Below, piece after piece: positions 21,506-36,253 of a stretch of DNA of 64,000 bases (its first letter is position 1; each line of letters begins with the position of its first letter). The notes beneath the pieces were generated by a model. That model searched no databases. It worked only from the letters and a program-made list of their open reading frames with translations, and was not told where the DNA came from. The DNA is from Xestospongia bergquistia (lineage: Eukaryota > Porifera > Demospongiae > Haplosclerida > Petrosiidae), in contig OZ014423.1 in the NCBI GenBank assembly GCA_963965975.1, positions 186,001 through 250,000 on the forward strand, in the 5' to 3' direction. The translations under genes and the position numbers were made by a program.

Positions 21506-24259
21506 TCACACAGTACAACTTGTGTTTTCTTTCATGGCAGTCAGTGCTTTCTCAAATGGCAACAGCAATCTCCAAATATAGAAACATAGTAAACAAAGTG
21601 GTCAGTTATCATAAACTACTCACTTCTCATAATGTCTTCTGGTCACAGTTGAAGCACAGGTCATACCTGTGCTGTATCCCATACTGTCAAAGACACTGCT
21701 CCACTTACGATTAAGAGTGACTTGATCATAGCCACCATAATTTGAAGTAGCTTTAAACAACTCATACAAATTCACTAAAAATGGAGAGAATATTTAAGTT
21801 ATGTATAAAAAATAACTTAATACATACAATATTTAGAACCCAGACGAGGAATACGATGAATGGGAGTGTTTCGCATTTTCATAAAACAAAATAACAAGTC
21901 CAGGAAATTTTTTTCTTCAAGCAAATGACTCTCCAAATTTTCTAACGTGCTGTGTGTCCAAGTTATCTCTCCAGCAATGGAAGTTTGTGTCTGGGACAAG
22001 TGAGCTCTCAAGAGTTGTTTGACATCAAGAGAAATAGTGGAAGATGTAAGAACAGTCTCATTTGGTGACAGGTCTTGTGTAGAGAGAGGATTAGTAAGAC
22101 GATCAATCTTGGCTTTATATTGTCTTGGTATAACCTGTGATTGTTGTACTTTAGTTTTATTCTCTGTTACAATGACCTGAGCACTCTCTATATCATAAAT
22201 ATCTCTAAACTGTGAAGGTGGTTGTAAAGTGGAACGTGGGCGGAGACTGTGAGGAACTGCTGCATTAGAAAAGAGGTGACTAGAAATAAGTGGATGACAC
22301 TTGTTAGTTGGACTAATAGAAGAAATGTCAGACGAGTTAGTATCACTGATATCAGAGTTTGATTGAGTTGTAAGTAGAGTTAACATATCATTTTGATGAC
22401 AGCCATTGTACTTGTGAACTATGGACTCTTCCACTACTAGCTCAGCTGGTCCAGCAATAAATGGCTTTGCAGGAAACATTAAACTAACTTCAGTAGTTTT
22501 ATTGTCATCTTGTTGTAGTGGATCATTCGAACAAAAGACAACTCCATTAGTTTGACAGTCCGAATTAAATGTACTAGGAGTTGATAGAAGAGTACTTTCT
22601 GTAATATCTGATGTGGTACATATAGTGGGTGTGGTCTCACATAGGGGGTTCTTACGGGGACGTCCTCGTTTTCTTTTAAGAGGTAGAGCATTAGATTGAC
22701 TTTGTTGACCTGATAATTCTGTTTTACGTGGTCGTCCACGTTTTCTCTTTGGAAGATGACCCCTCCCACTGCCAATATGTTGGCTACTATCAACTAGAGA
22801 ATCAGTTTTAAATGTCACCATATCTAAGGAGGAGTTCCCTGTACAATTGGAAAATAATTAATGAGTTTATAATGACAGCCTACCTTCTAACAATGATATT
22901 TTTCTCTCTAAACAGATATCTCGGAATGTTTTGTGGCAAAATACAGTTAGAGTTGGTACTTGTGGTATTGCTATTCCTCCCATGGCTTGAACTAAAGGTA
23001 AGTCCATAAATTCAAATGGTTGTGTCTCAAATCGTTTCAATACAGCTCTGTAGCGACAATAAGCAGAGAAAGAGATGATACGTATCTTATATTGTAATGG
23101 AGGTGGGCTTCGAGTTATTACTGGACTGGTAGTGGGTGAAGCTCCCGTCTGATCCTCAAATCCTCCAACAGGCATCATCGTTTCATTACAATAAAGTAAG
23201 GCTGTTGTACTGGAATTACTGGAGAGGAGAGATGAGGGTGAAGAAGGGGCGTCATGTTGGGGTTGAAGGGGAATACCAATACTCCATTGAACATCGGTTT
23301 GTTCCAAAGATAGAAATTGTTTACAAGTCATAACTGCTGGTTTATGGAACATCAATAATTCATGCTATAATTAAATGAAATGTCATTATATAATTATAAA
23401 ATTATACTCACTTCGCCATGGTGATGTGATCGGCCATGAGGCGTGTCTTCAGGACGTGAGAACAGACGTATTCTTATCTTTCCATCATCGTCATCACCTT
23501 TTAAATTCTTACACACCCAGAGATGTGTAATTTCAGCTAACAATGGTGGCATCCGTCTATCTACTTTAATAAAGATGATATCACCACATCGATATTGACG
23601 CTGTTCTACAAAACCATCAGGTGACTCAGTGATGAAATGAGAATAGAAACAGGATTTGTTCTTTTGAACTATAATGGCTTCAACAGGCCACTATTGGTAA
23701 GTGATAATAACAGCTTTGAATAAAATGTATATATTGTTTATGTATACAAATATTTTACATGTTCTAGCTAATAACAAAATAGTTTTCAGTTGAACAAGTT
23801 GACTTAGCAAAAACAGACAATGTTAATAACTATTTCTTAATTTAATAATTAATTATTATTATTATTATCACGTGATATGATCAATTAGACAGCTAAAATG
23901 ATTGTTGTGGTCAATAATAATTAATAATGAAATAATACAGTTCTCTAACAAAACAAATAAGTTACAAAAAGAGACTGTCCTATTTCACAACGCGTCATAC
24001 AATGATTGTCAAAATTAAAAATTAAATTTTAGCGAGGCGAATACTGCGTCATCAAATTCTACACATATTCATAATTATGTATACACAATATATATATATT
24101 TATTTATTTTTAAATTATTTGAAATTAAGTTGGAACACAAATAAAGTAACGATCACTCATAATTATAGCTAGATTGTTCGCGACTTCGGCGTACAACAAA
24201 CGGATAATAAACTCGCTATTATTATAATCAAATCAAATCCACCTCACCTTGATTAACAT
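21506..24259 (-). CDS. ARID5: ARID5-type DNA-binding protein (BAH-like, AT-hooks, ARID)
   Basis: Chromatin/transcription factor related to ARID5A/B. Start proposed at 24257-24259 (MLIK), spliced over about 550 bp to WPVEAIIVQKNKSCF (about 23690). Then a BAH-like N-terminal region (RCGDIIFIKVDRRMPPLLAE, SRPEDTPHGRSHHHGE), the block CRYRAVLKRFETQPFEFM... ALGGIA-like VQAMGGIAIPQ matching ARID5B (about 22990-23060), two AT-hook-like KRKRGRPRK repeats (about 22650-22750), a Ser/Thr-rich middle, and a C-terminal ARID (LDLLFCFMKMRNTPIHRIPR... LYELFKATSNYGGYDQVTLN... TRRHYEK LLLPFEKAL) ending at TGA 21506-21508. The protein stops about 12 residues after the ARID, much shorter than ARID5B, which continues for hundreds of residues. 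The first exon is the least certain part. Confidence 0.87.
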
Positions 24260-24511
24260 GACAATACTCCCGAAAATTACTCGAAAACCTAATTTCGTTA
24301 ACTTTGAGGAACTGTATTTCAGTTTATAATCAGCAGACAACGAGACAAAGAATAGAATAAATTAATTACAACAAGTACTATTTTAGTTCAAAACATAATG
24401 ATCACTTTCTTTATTACATTTCAATCTAATGAATACAATTATCTTCGGGTGTGGCGTTGACATGGCAACCATTTAATAATTATCAAAATCCGCCCATCTT
24501 TTGGGGGGCAC

Positions 24512-25205
24512 ATGGCATATTCACAGTGTTCAGATTTAATTCAACTCTATCACAATCTTTTTAACAAGAGTTTACAGACAGTAAGATTATACTGTAATTA
24601 ACAATGAAGTACATTTTATAGATACAAGAAGAAAGACTATTAGCAAGATCAAAGATTGCAGATATTTATCGAGAATTAGAGGTAAATGACTCTATTAATC
24701 ATTAAAATTTAGTTATTTTAGGTTGAACGTTTAAAACATGCTGAAACTAAGCAATTGTTAGCAGATGAAAATCAAAAATTACATTTGATTGATACTGAAA
24801 TGAAAGTACTTCAACGACAACTCACTAGAGAAAAAGCAACTTTTGAAAATGCGTTAGTTCACCTTTTAAACTGTTATTTTAAGAATATTTTATATCCATA
24901 AGATTTGGGATGTTGAAAACAAAAGAATTAGCTAATACAAACACACCAGAGAAAATGACTAGTAGAATAACAGGTAGAGACTAGAGTATAAAGTTATCAG
25001 TACTCACTCTTTCTTTCTCTTAGCTCTGGAGGCTGCTTGTCAAGAGAAGGACAAAGAAATAGAATATAAAGAAAAAGAATTGAAAAAACTTCACAAAACA
25101 ATAGATTCAATGAGAAAATCTCACAAAAAACAAATTGAGGAAATAAAATTAGTCACACAACAAGAAATCTATTTAGTTCATAAACAGAAGCATAATAAAC
25201 TATAA
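24512..25205 (+). CDS. Small coiled-coil protein, family not recognised
   Basis: About 170 aa in five exons with short introns, ATG 24512-24514 (MAYSQCSDLIQLYHNLFN). Almost the whole protein is predicted coiled coil by eye: RLLARSKIADIYRELE, VERLKHAETKQLLADENQKL, KEKELKKLHKTIDSMRKSHK. The protein ends KQKHNKL. Its last codons overlap the convergent DENND10 coding end: CTA-TAA on this strand is TTA-TAG on the other. There is no signal peptide. A centrosomal/cytoskeletal role would be a guess from coiled-coil content only. It shares a 252-bp divergent upstream region with ARID5. Confidence 0.7.
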
Positions 25206-26622
25206 TTGTGCTAAACCTTCAACGACAGCAAGATTAAAGAGAAAATTTTCAGTTGCAGGAGTTAATTTACGAGCTCTTAAAGACTCAAGAGCTATTTTCC
25301 CATCATCTCCTGTTAATTTCATCAAATTTCCTATCAAATCTTTTGTTTTAGTAGACAATTCCTGTACACAAATAAACTCAATAACATACTAATACATTCT
25401 ACCTTGACAATAGCTTGATCAGTATATTCTTCATTGTTAACTGAATCCATCAATTTCATGGCTATATCTTTATGTAATTTTGTCATACCAAAGTACTCTA
25501 ATAGTAAACAATATAATTATAATATTATATAATTTCTATTACCCTTTGAACCAGGATTAATAGTGATAGTACCAGCAGGAACTACAATAATATAATTTCA
25601 ATATTCTTTAGTAGTCAGTAACTCACCATTTACAAAAATGTCATAGAGATCTTCATGAGCTTCTACAGCTGGGTCTGTAAAACCAGCTACATAGGATGTC
25701 TTTAAAGTCCCAATCTCATTCTCATCCAGCCCCATGTTTGGGTACACAATGTTCCAGTTCTGACGATGCCAAACAAACTGGGGAAGTGTCCTGTTAATTA
25801 ACAAGATAATTAAAATTGTATTGAGCTTCCAAACTGACCTACCTACACACGTCCAAGACAGTTTGAAGATCAGGAGAATAGACTGCTACTTTTTTCTTTA
25901 ACAATAATGCATTGTACAATAAGATGGACTCAACTCCAAATAACTTTACCAAATCTATGACAACATTTTAATAGTAATTGAATTTTAATTAGATACATAC
26001 TTCTGAGTGGGCGGGCAACAAATGCTCGTCTGATGTCATAATTTTTCTCTTGGAATTCTTTACAAGAAGGGGGTGTGTCAGTGATCTCTCCTTTTGTATA
26101 CACACTTAGAAAATGTTTGACAATAGGAACAGGGCTTCCATTAGAGAGATAATCTTGAGAATAGATGTCCATTAAATGTTGGTATTTTTCCGGATTAAAA
26201 TCCTAATAAAATATTTAATATATTGTAGTTAGATATCATAACATACTTTTGCTAGAACTACCACACAAAAACTTGATACCTGGAAATGATGACATCATAA
26301 TGATATCATGACAATCTATACATACTTTATCAAGAGTCTCCGCCCCCTTTGTCTCCTGATTATACAAATAGTACCAGACATCAGAGAGATGTCCATATAT
26401 ATAATTCATAATTTCTTTCCCCTCTTCTCCAGCATCATCATCTAATGTACATTTCTGTATCAAAAGATCACGTAGGGAGGAGTCAATTGTGGGATAAGAC
26501 CACACCCACAGTACTTCACCTTTGTTGTCTTTCTCTATGAACATATACAGAAGATACAATCATAGCATACAAATGATCTTACCTATAAGACCAGCAGCTA
26601 GCAGATTAGAAGGTGAAGCCAT
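25200..26622 (-). CDS. DENND10: DENN-domain protein DENND10 (FAM45 type)
   Basis: Rab-regulating DENN protein of late endosomes in vertebrates. ATG 26620-26622 (MASPSNLLAAGLI). Recognised blocks: GEVLWVWSYPTIDSSLRDLL (about 26460-26520), VVLAKDFNPEKYQHLMDIYS (about 26150-26265), YDIRRAFVARPLRN, LLLKKKVAVYSPDLQ, LPQFVWHRQNWNIVYPNMGL (about 25735-25800), YVAGFTDPAVEAHEDLYDIF and the C-terminal LTPATENFLFNLAVVEGL. All align with human DENND10. The stop TAG (25200-25202) overlaps the convergent coiled-coil gene's coding end by 6 bp. It is divergent from C20orf27, with 72 bp between start codons. Confidence 0.92.
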
Positions 26623-26694
26623 TGTCACAATTGAAAGGTGTGGCTCGGTTAAACCACGCCTATTTGTTGATGAGAGTAATTATAAGTAATAATC

Positions 26695-27296
26695 ATGACA
26701 GACGGTAGGTTGTCTCTAATAAATGTAGTTTTGATCTATTGTTATCTTTAGCTCACGTGAAATTTGCTGAAGGAACTAATCTTGAGCCAGACATTGTTCA
26801 TGTTGTCAATGATGGGTGTCAATATCATCTACCAGAGGCTCATATTGGCATGTTACGTAACCACCACACCTACCATGCCGGTTAGTAAAGGTGTCCTAAT
26901 AAAATACTTTATTTCTCTTTAGACATTCCTGTTGAACATTGTTTGGGTACTGATGTAGCTGTTAGTACACCTAATTACAACTTGTATGTACGAGTTATTG
27001 AGGTCCATTCTACAATAAAGGAAGGGGATAAATACCAGACTCCTGTTAAATTAGAGGTTAAAACAATTAAAGAAGGACGGATACGTGAGAAGATAATAAT
27101 CACACAAAACACTGGAGAACAAAAACAAATGGAGGTAAGGCCACAAAAATTAACATGTTTTTATAAGTGACAGGTTTTAGTGACAGCTCAAGTTATGGCA
27201 AGTACTCAAGGTCATCCATTATTAAAAGATGGCGTTCACCTTGTATCTCATGAAATAGAAGATGAGAGTGACTGGCCAGGTCATAGTAGCCATTAA
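26695..27296 (+). CDS. C20orf27: UPF0687 / C20orf27-like protein
   Basis: Small protein of a conserved animal family (human C20orf27). Four exons; the first encodes only MTD plus one base. Seen: HVKFAEGTNLEPDIVH at the start and a C-terminal block VTAQVMASTQGHPLLKDGVH... IEDESDWPG, matching VTVQARVM...GTPMLLDGV...EHSDWHGF of the human protein. It is about 155 aa, slightly shorter than human. No catalytic motif is known. It may fold as a beta-sandwich, judged from the strand-like spacing. The stop TAA (27294-27296) is 95 bp from the convergent DHX15 stop. Confidence 0.82.
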
Positions 27297-27391
27297 CCGA
27301 CTCCGATATATATGTATAACTTTGTTTTTCATCAATAATAATAACAATATTAACTTTTTAAAGGTGATACTTGAATTGATGATGAAGGAGA

Positions 27392-31415
<4,024 letters not shown>

Positions 31416-31517
31416 TATAAAGTAGCAAGATAAAACCACGTTTCTCGTTCGTTGCCACTGCGCATGCGCATATATACGCCTAGCCACGTGTTGTTATTTA
31501 TTCTCTCTTGGTACAGA
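31416..31517. promoter_or_regulatory. Divergent DHX15/NOG1 promoter with NRF1-type palindrome
   Basis: 102 bp between two start codons. TGCGCATGCGCA (31459-31470) is a perfect NRF1-type palindrome, and CACGTG follows at 31485-31490. Both flanking genes serve RNA and ribosome metabolism, so coregulation is plausible. Confidence 0.65.
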
Positions 31518-33434
31518 ATGGCTCATTACAACTTTAAAAAAATCACTGTTGTTCCATCAGCTAAAGATTTTATCGATATAGTTCTCTCAAAGACACAACG
31601 TAAGACGCCTACAGTGATCCACAAGCATTACAAGATCTCTAGAATACGAGGATTCTACACTAGAAAGATTAAGTTTACTCAGCAGAATTATCATGACAAA
31701 CTTTCTACAATACTCAGTGAATTCCCTAAACTGGACGACATTCATCCCTTTTATGCTGATCTCATGAATGTTCTTTATGACAGAGATCACTACAAGTTAG
31801 CATTGGGGCAGATCAACACTGCCAAACACCTTATTGATAATGTTGCTAAAGATTATGTCCGCCTCATCAAATTTGGTGACACACTTTATCGTTGTAAACA
31901 ACTCAAACGGGCTGCATTGGGACGTATGTGTACTATTATGAAACACCAGAAACAAAACTTGGAATATCTTGAGCAAGTCAGGCAACACCTGGGTCGTCTA
32001 CCATCAATTGATCCTAACACTCGTACAATTTTAATATGTGGCTTTCCTAATGTTGGCAAGTCTAGTTTCATGAACAAAGTCACTCGTGCTGATGTAGAGG
32101 TCCAACCTTATGCCTTTACAACAAAATCTCTCTTTGTAGGTCATATGGACTATCGTTATCTTCGCTGGCAGGTTGTGGATACTCCTGGTATATTAGATCA
32201 TTCTTTAGAGGAACGTAATACTATTGAAATGCAAGCCATTACGGCCTTAGCTCACCTTCGAGCTGCTGTATTATATGTCATGGATATATCAGAACAGTGC
32301 GGGCATAGTATCGAAGAACAGATACAGTTATTTGAGAACATTAAACCTCTCTTTGCTCACAAACCCCTTCTTGTGGCTCTTAACAAGATTGATATAATAT
32401 CACTAGATGAGGTGAGATCAGATGCTAAAATGGAGATAGAGAAATTAATTTCTGAAGGTATTCCACTTGTTCCCATGAGCACTGTGTTAGAAGATGGAGT
32501 AATGGAAGTTCGTAACAGAGCATGTGATACATTGCTAGCTCAGAGAGTAGATATCAAGTTAAAGAGTAAAAAGATGCCCGATGTTGTTAATCGTCTTCAC
32601 TTAGCTGTCCCTTCTCCAAGAGATCATGTAGATCGACCTCCTTTTATTCCTCCTGGAGCCAAAGTTAAAAGACCTATTAATGATAGTATGGAAGTTGAAG
32701 GAGGGCAACCTCGTCGTAAACTTGAGAGAGAAATTGAACTAGAGATGGGAGATGATTATCAGCTAGATCTCAAGAAGCACTATATCCTTCCTGACTCAAG
32801 TCATAAATATGATTTTATTCCAGAAATAGTTGATGGGAAGAATATTTCTGATTTTATTGATCCTGATATTCTTGTGCGTCTTGATGAACTTGAGAGAGAA
32901 GAAGAGCTCCGTGTGGCTGCTGGAGAATATGAATCAGAACCAGAAGATGAAGAAACTGTTCGTACTCGAGAACTAGCTGAGAAGATCAGAAAGAGGCGAG
33001 CATTTCTTCACAAAATCAATATTAGTAAACGTGTTAGAAACCATCCTATAATGCCACGTACTAATGTCAGAGCTAGTCGACCACTTAAACGTAGGGGAGA
33101 TGAAGCAATGGAGGAAGAGGTAGTCTCAGATATGGAGGATGATATTGTCACTCCTCAGATAGCTGGTAAAAAGAGAAAAAGAGAAGCAAGTAAATCTACA
33201 ACAAGATTTGAATCTACGAAGGCTACTAGTCGATCTCTCTCAAGGACTCCTCGAGATCAATCTGGTGTTCGAGATTCGGTTCAATTGAAGGTGGCTAAAA
33301 AGAAAATGAAACGCTCTCAGACTTTCTTTGCTAAGAAAAGTAAAAAAGGAGAAGCAGATCGAGTTATAATGTCCAAAATGCCTAAACACTTGTTTTCTGG
33401 GAAAAGAAAATCAGGAAAAACTTCTAGACGTTGA
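31518..33434 (+). CDS. GTPBP4: Nucleolar GTPase NOG1 (GTPBP4)
   Basis: GTPase of pre-60S ribosome assembly, nucleolar. A single uninterrupted exon of 638 codons. The start at 31518 ([20 protein letters not shown]) is chosen over an upstream in-frame ATG because it matches the conserved family start exactly. Seen: NOG1 N-terminal helical bundle, P-loop [10 protein letters not shown]3 DTPG ([10 protein letters not shown]), G4 NKID, the NOGCT region ([10 protein letters not shown]... [15 protein letters not shown]), and a basic C-terminal tail ending [18 protein letters not shown], as in human. Full length. It is unusual in lacking any intron when neighbours have one per 100-200 bp. It converges with the EF-hand gene, 49 bp between stops. 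Confidence 0.97.
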   Translation: MAHYNFKKITVVPSAKDFIDIVLSKTQRKTPTVIHKHYKISRIRGFYTRKIKFTQQNYHDKLSTILSEFPKLDDIHPFYADLMNVLYDRDHYKLALGQINTAKHLIDNVAKDYVRLIKFGDTLYRCKQLKRAALGRMCTIMKHQKQNLEYLEQVRQHLGRLPSIDPNTRTILICGFPNVGKSSFMNKVTRADVEVQPYAFTTKSLFVGHMDYRYLRWQVVDTPGILDHSLEERNTIEMQAITALAHLRAAVLYVMDISEQCGHSIEEQIQLFENIKPLFAHKPLLVALNKIDIISLDEVRSDAKMEIEKLISEGIPLVPMSTVLEDGVMEVRNRACDTLLAQRVDIKLKSKKMPDVVNRLHLAVPSPRDHVDRPPFIPPGAKVKRPINDSMEVEGGQPRRKLEREIELEMGDDYQLDLKKHYILPDSSHKYDFIPEIVDGKNISDFIDPDILVRLDELEREEELRVAAGEYESEPEDEETVRTRELAEKIRKRRAFLHKINISKRVRNHPIMPRTNVRASRPLKRRGDEAMEEEVVSDMEDDIVTPQIAGKKRKREASKSTTRFESTKATSRSLSRTPRDQSGVRDSVQLKVAKKKMKRSQTFFAKKSKKGEADRVIMSKMPKHLFSGKRKSGKTSRR

Positions 33435-33483
33435 TTTTAATTTGAAAAGTCATAGTTTTTGTTAAAGTTATTAATATAACTTA

Positions 33484-35098
33484 TTAAAATGCTAATGTCA
33501 GTTGCCAGTGGTTTGATTTGTCCAATAGATCGGTAGGAATTTGAGTAGGTTTGAAGTTGTAGGCTTCCAGAATTCTTTTGTATTGAATCCGTAATGATCT
33601 TGAAGGAATGACACTGAGATCAGTGAAATTAGTACAATGTTTGCTTCTAGCCATGTCTCGAACTGCCTCTCGTCTTTTCCTGAATGTCTCAAAGGCAACA
33701 GACACCTAATATATAATTGCTATCTTTCAATTAATAGAGCAATGAGCTAGGTTCACCTCTCTTCTGATCATTGGTAAGTGTTCAATAGTTAACTTTTTAT
33801 GAGTTGCTTTAACAGTAGGTAGTGGTACAACCTGAATATTAAGTCGACTGGGACAGCTTTTTGATTCTTGTTTCTTGATAGATGACTTCAATGAATTACC
33901 TTTATAGTTATCAGTTAATGAAGGTAATTTACTAGAACTAATTGAAGGATTCTGAGAAAAAAAGTTACTGATGAATTTATACCATATCTCTTACCCGAGA
34001 TAGAGAACAATCTGCCAATTCTTGATCTGCCTCTACTTCATTCTTATCAGGATCAATATCTAGATATTTCTTTGTCACTGTCAACTTTATTTTGCCTGTA
34101 TTCTTTGAGTGAGGTAAATACTTTGGAAATGTTCCCGGTATAAAGAGACAGACAGGTTGAGCATAAGGTGAGTCAATGTTCTTATCTCCAGTGATTTTAA
34201 GAGTTGCCCAATGTTTTGCCATTTGTTTCTCAGTCAAACCAATAAGACGAGCACCTGCTGCATAATGTCCAACCACATGAGGAGACTTTCTTACTTTGTT
34301 ACCGTAGTATCTGCAGTATACAATAGGACAGTCTATGTAGTAAGTATATTTAAGTTACCTTTCAATCTCAGAGAGAGATGAAAGTGCTGATTTTCTCATG
34401 AATTTGGTCAGAGCAGAAAACAACAAGTTTTCTTTTTTCTCTCCTGATATTTCTAGAGCAGTATTGATATTAATTACATAATATTAGAGACTGACCTCCT
34501 GATTGTGTGACACTTCTCACAGTTTCCAAATATTTTTCAGTAGAAGTCATAAGAGATAAAAATTCCAGAAAATCTATCTCTCCATTGCCTACATTGATAT
34601 AACATGTACATTATGTATACTATTAATAGGATTGTACCATCTTCATCAATAACTTGAAGTACATCATGTATTTCTTGATGAGTCAGTTGAATTTCTACTG
34701 ATTTCAATGCAGAATTCAGTTCATCAGCATCAATAGTTCCTCCTCCATTAACATCAAACAAATTGAATACTTCACGAAATGCTTTACAGCAACAATATGA
34801 TACGACATGTTAAGAAGACTTCATATGTACCTTCAATTTGAGTTGAAGTAAGTCCATGCTCCTCTTTGATCTATAAATAATTACATCATTGACATTCTTA
34901 GATTATTATAACTTACCTCTTCTTCATTAGACTATCAAACAAATAATATATTAAAAGTTTATGATCTTATTTTAGACATACTTTTTGACTTCTCGATTGT
35001 CTTGAATATCGATAACCTCGTTTAGCTGCTAAATAATAAGGTGAAGCAGAAATGGCTCCTCTTCTGTGACCAATAGAGGATCTTCTGAGGGTGGACAT
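33484..35098 (-). CDS. EF-hand protein with an unrecognised C-terminal region
   Basis: Calcium-binding protein. ATG at 35096-35098 (MSTLRRSSIGHRRGAISASP). Two canonical EF-hand loops with all ligand positions: DVNGGGTIDADE (about 34720-34755) and DEDGNGEIDFLE (split by an intron near 34590-34640), as in centrin/calmodulin pairs. Then about 300 residues I do not recognise: SLSEIERYYGNKVRKSPHVV, GARLIGLTEKQMAKHWATLK, a Ser/Lys-rich stretch, and the C-terminal QYKRILEAYNFKPTQIPTDL ending LTLAF. There is no signal peptide. Cilium or cytoskeleton association is possible but not shown. It is divergent from NMNAT, start codons 62 bp apart. Confidence 0.78.
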
Positions 35099-35160
35099 TA
35101 CGAATCGTACGCGTCTGTTGGCATTCGCGTTCATACTGCGCATGCGTATTTATAACAAAT
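35099..35160. promoter_or_regulatory. 62-bp divergent promoter with NRF1-type site
   Basis: The space between the EF-hand and NMNAT starts. It contains TGCGCATGCGT (35137-35147), nearly the same core as in the DHX15/NOG1 promoter, plus CG-rich wording (TACGCGTC) unusual for this AT-rich window. Confidence 0.6.
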
Positions 35161-36210
35161 ATGGCTGATCTACCTATTAGTAAAAAGAGAAAAATAGATT
35201 GCGAGAACAGTGCAGACGAAGACAAAATGAACAATGTTGTACTTGCATTGTGTGGATCATTTAATCCAATCACATTTCTTCATCTTAGAATGTTTGGTGA
35301 GTCTAAATTTGACAATCTATTAACTTTTTATTATCAACTTTAGAACTGGCCAAAGACTTCTTACAGAAATCATGTGGCTATATTGTAAAAGGTGGCGTCA
35401 TCTCTCCTGTTCATATAGGATATGGGAAAAAAGTTTGTAATTTATATCAATTATAATTTAATGATACCATTGATATAGGGGTTGATGTCTAATGAACATC
35501 GTTTAGAAATGTCTCGTCTTGCTGTAAAAAATTCTGACTGGATCAGGTAAGGAACAGCAACAATCCATTTAATAGATTATCTTATAGTGTGGATGACTGG
35601 GAGTGCTCACAAGAAGGCTGGACACTAACTAATGAAGTTTTGTTTAATTTACAAAAACGTGCTCAAGAAAAGTTCCCTCATGGTACAGCATGTATTTGTA
35701 ATGTCATTTAAACCACTTCTTAGATAACATCAAATTGAAGTTCCTATGCGGTGCTGATCTATTAGAATCATTTGCTACTCCTGGTCTTTGGAGTGATGAA
35801 GATGTAATGTCATAGATACACAAATTATTATTATTATTATGATGATATTCTAGATCGAATCTATTGTATCCAACTTTGGGTTGGCAGTAATATCAAGATA
35901 TGGGTCAAACCCAGAAAAATTTGTCTATGAATCTGACATATTGAATAGTCTTAAAGTATGTTTACTTGTTTATTTAATAACTAGTAAGATATATTGTAGG
36001 ATAACATTCATATTATTACAGAGTGGATACCTAATGATGTCAGCTCTACTAAAATCAGGTACAACTTGTTATAGTGTTTTATCTGTTGGTATTTTTTGTT
36101 ATAGACGTAGCCTCAGTCGAGGAGAAAGTGTCCGCTATCTTGTGCCTGATGATGTCGTTGACTACATTACTAAACATCAATTATATCAAAAAAATCATGA
36201 AAATAAGTAA
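35161..36210 (+). CDS. NMNAT1: Nicotinamide-mononucleotide adenylyltransferase
   Basis: Joins NMN and ATP to NAD+. Seen: nucleotidyltransferase motif [15 protein letters not shown] (first exon/intron border at about 35295), [49 protein letters not shown] (about 35740-35800), [16 protein letters not shown], and the signature ISSTKIRR-like [20 protein letters not shown] (about 36045-36150), ending YQKNHENK. A basic KKRK-type cluster near the N-terminus (residues 8-12) may be a nuclear localisation signal, as expected for NMNAT1, but the human-type inserted NLS loop is missing. Stop at 36208-36210, 43 bp from the convergent gene. Confidence 0.93.
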
Positions 36211-36253
36211 CATCATTTTTAGAAAACACTGTCAATTATTAGTTGAGTTTTTT

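Noticed and set aside
26753-26760. TCACGTGA as a regulatory E-box
   Set aside because: It lies in the second coding exon of C20orf27 (codons for A-H-V-K) and is most simply coding sequence.
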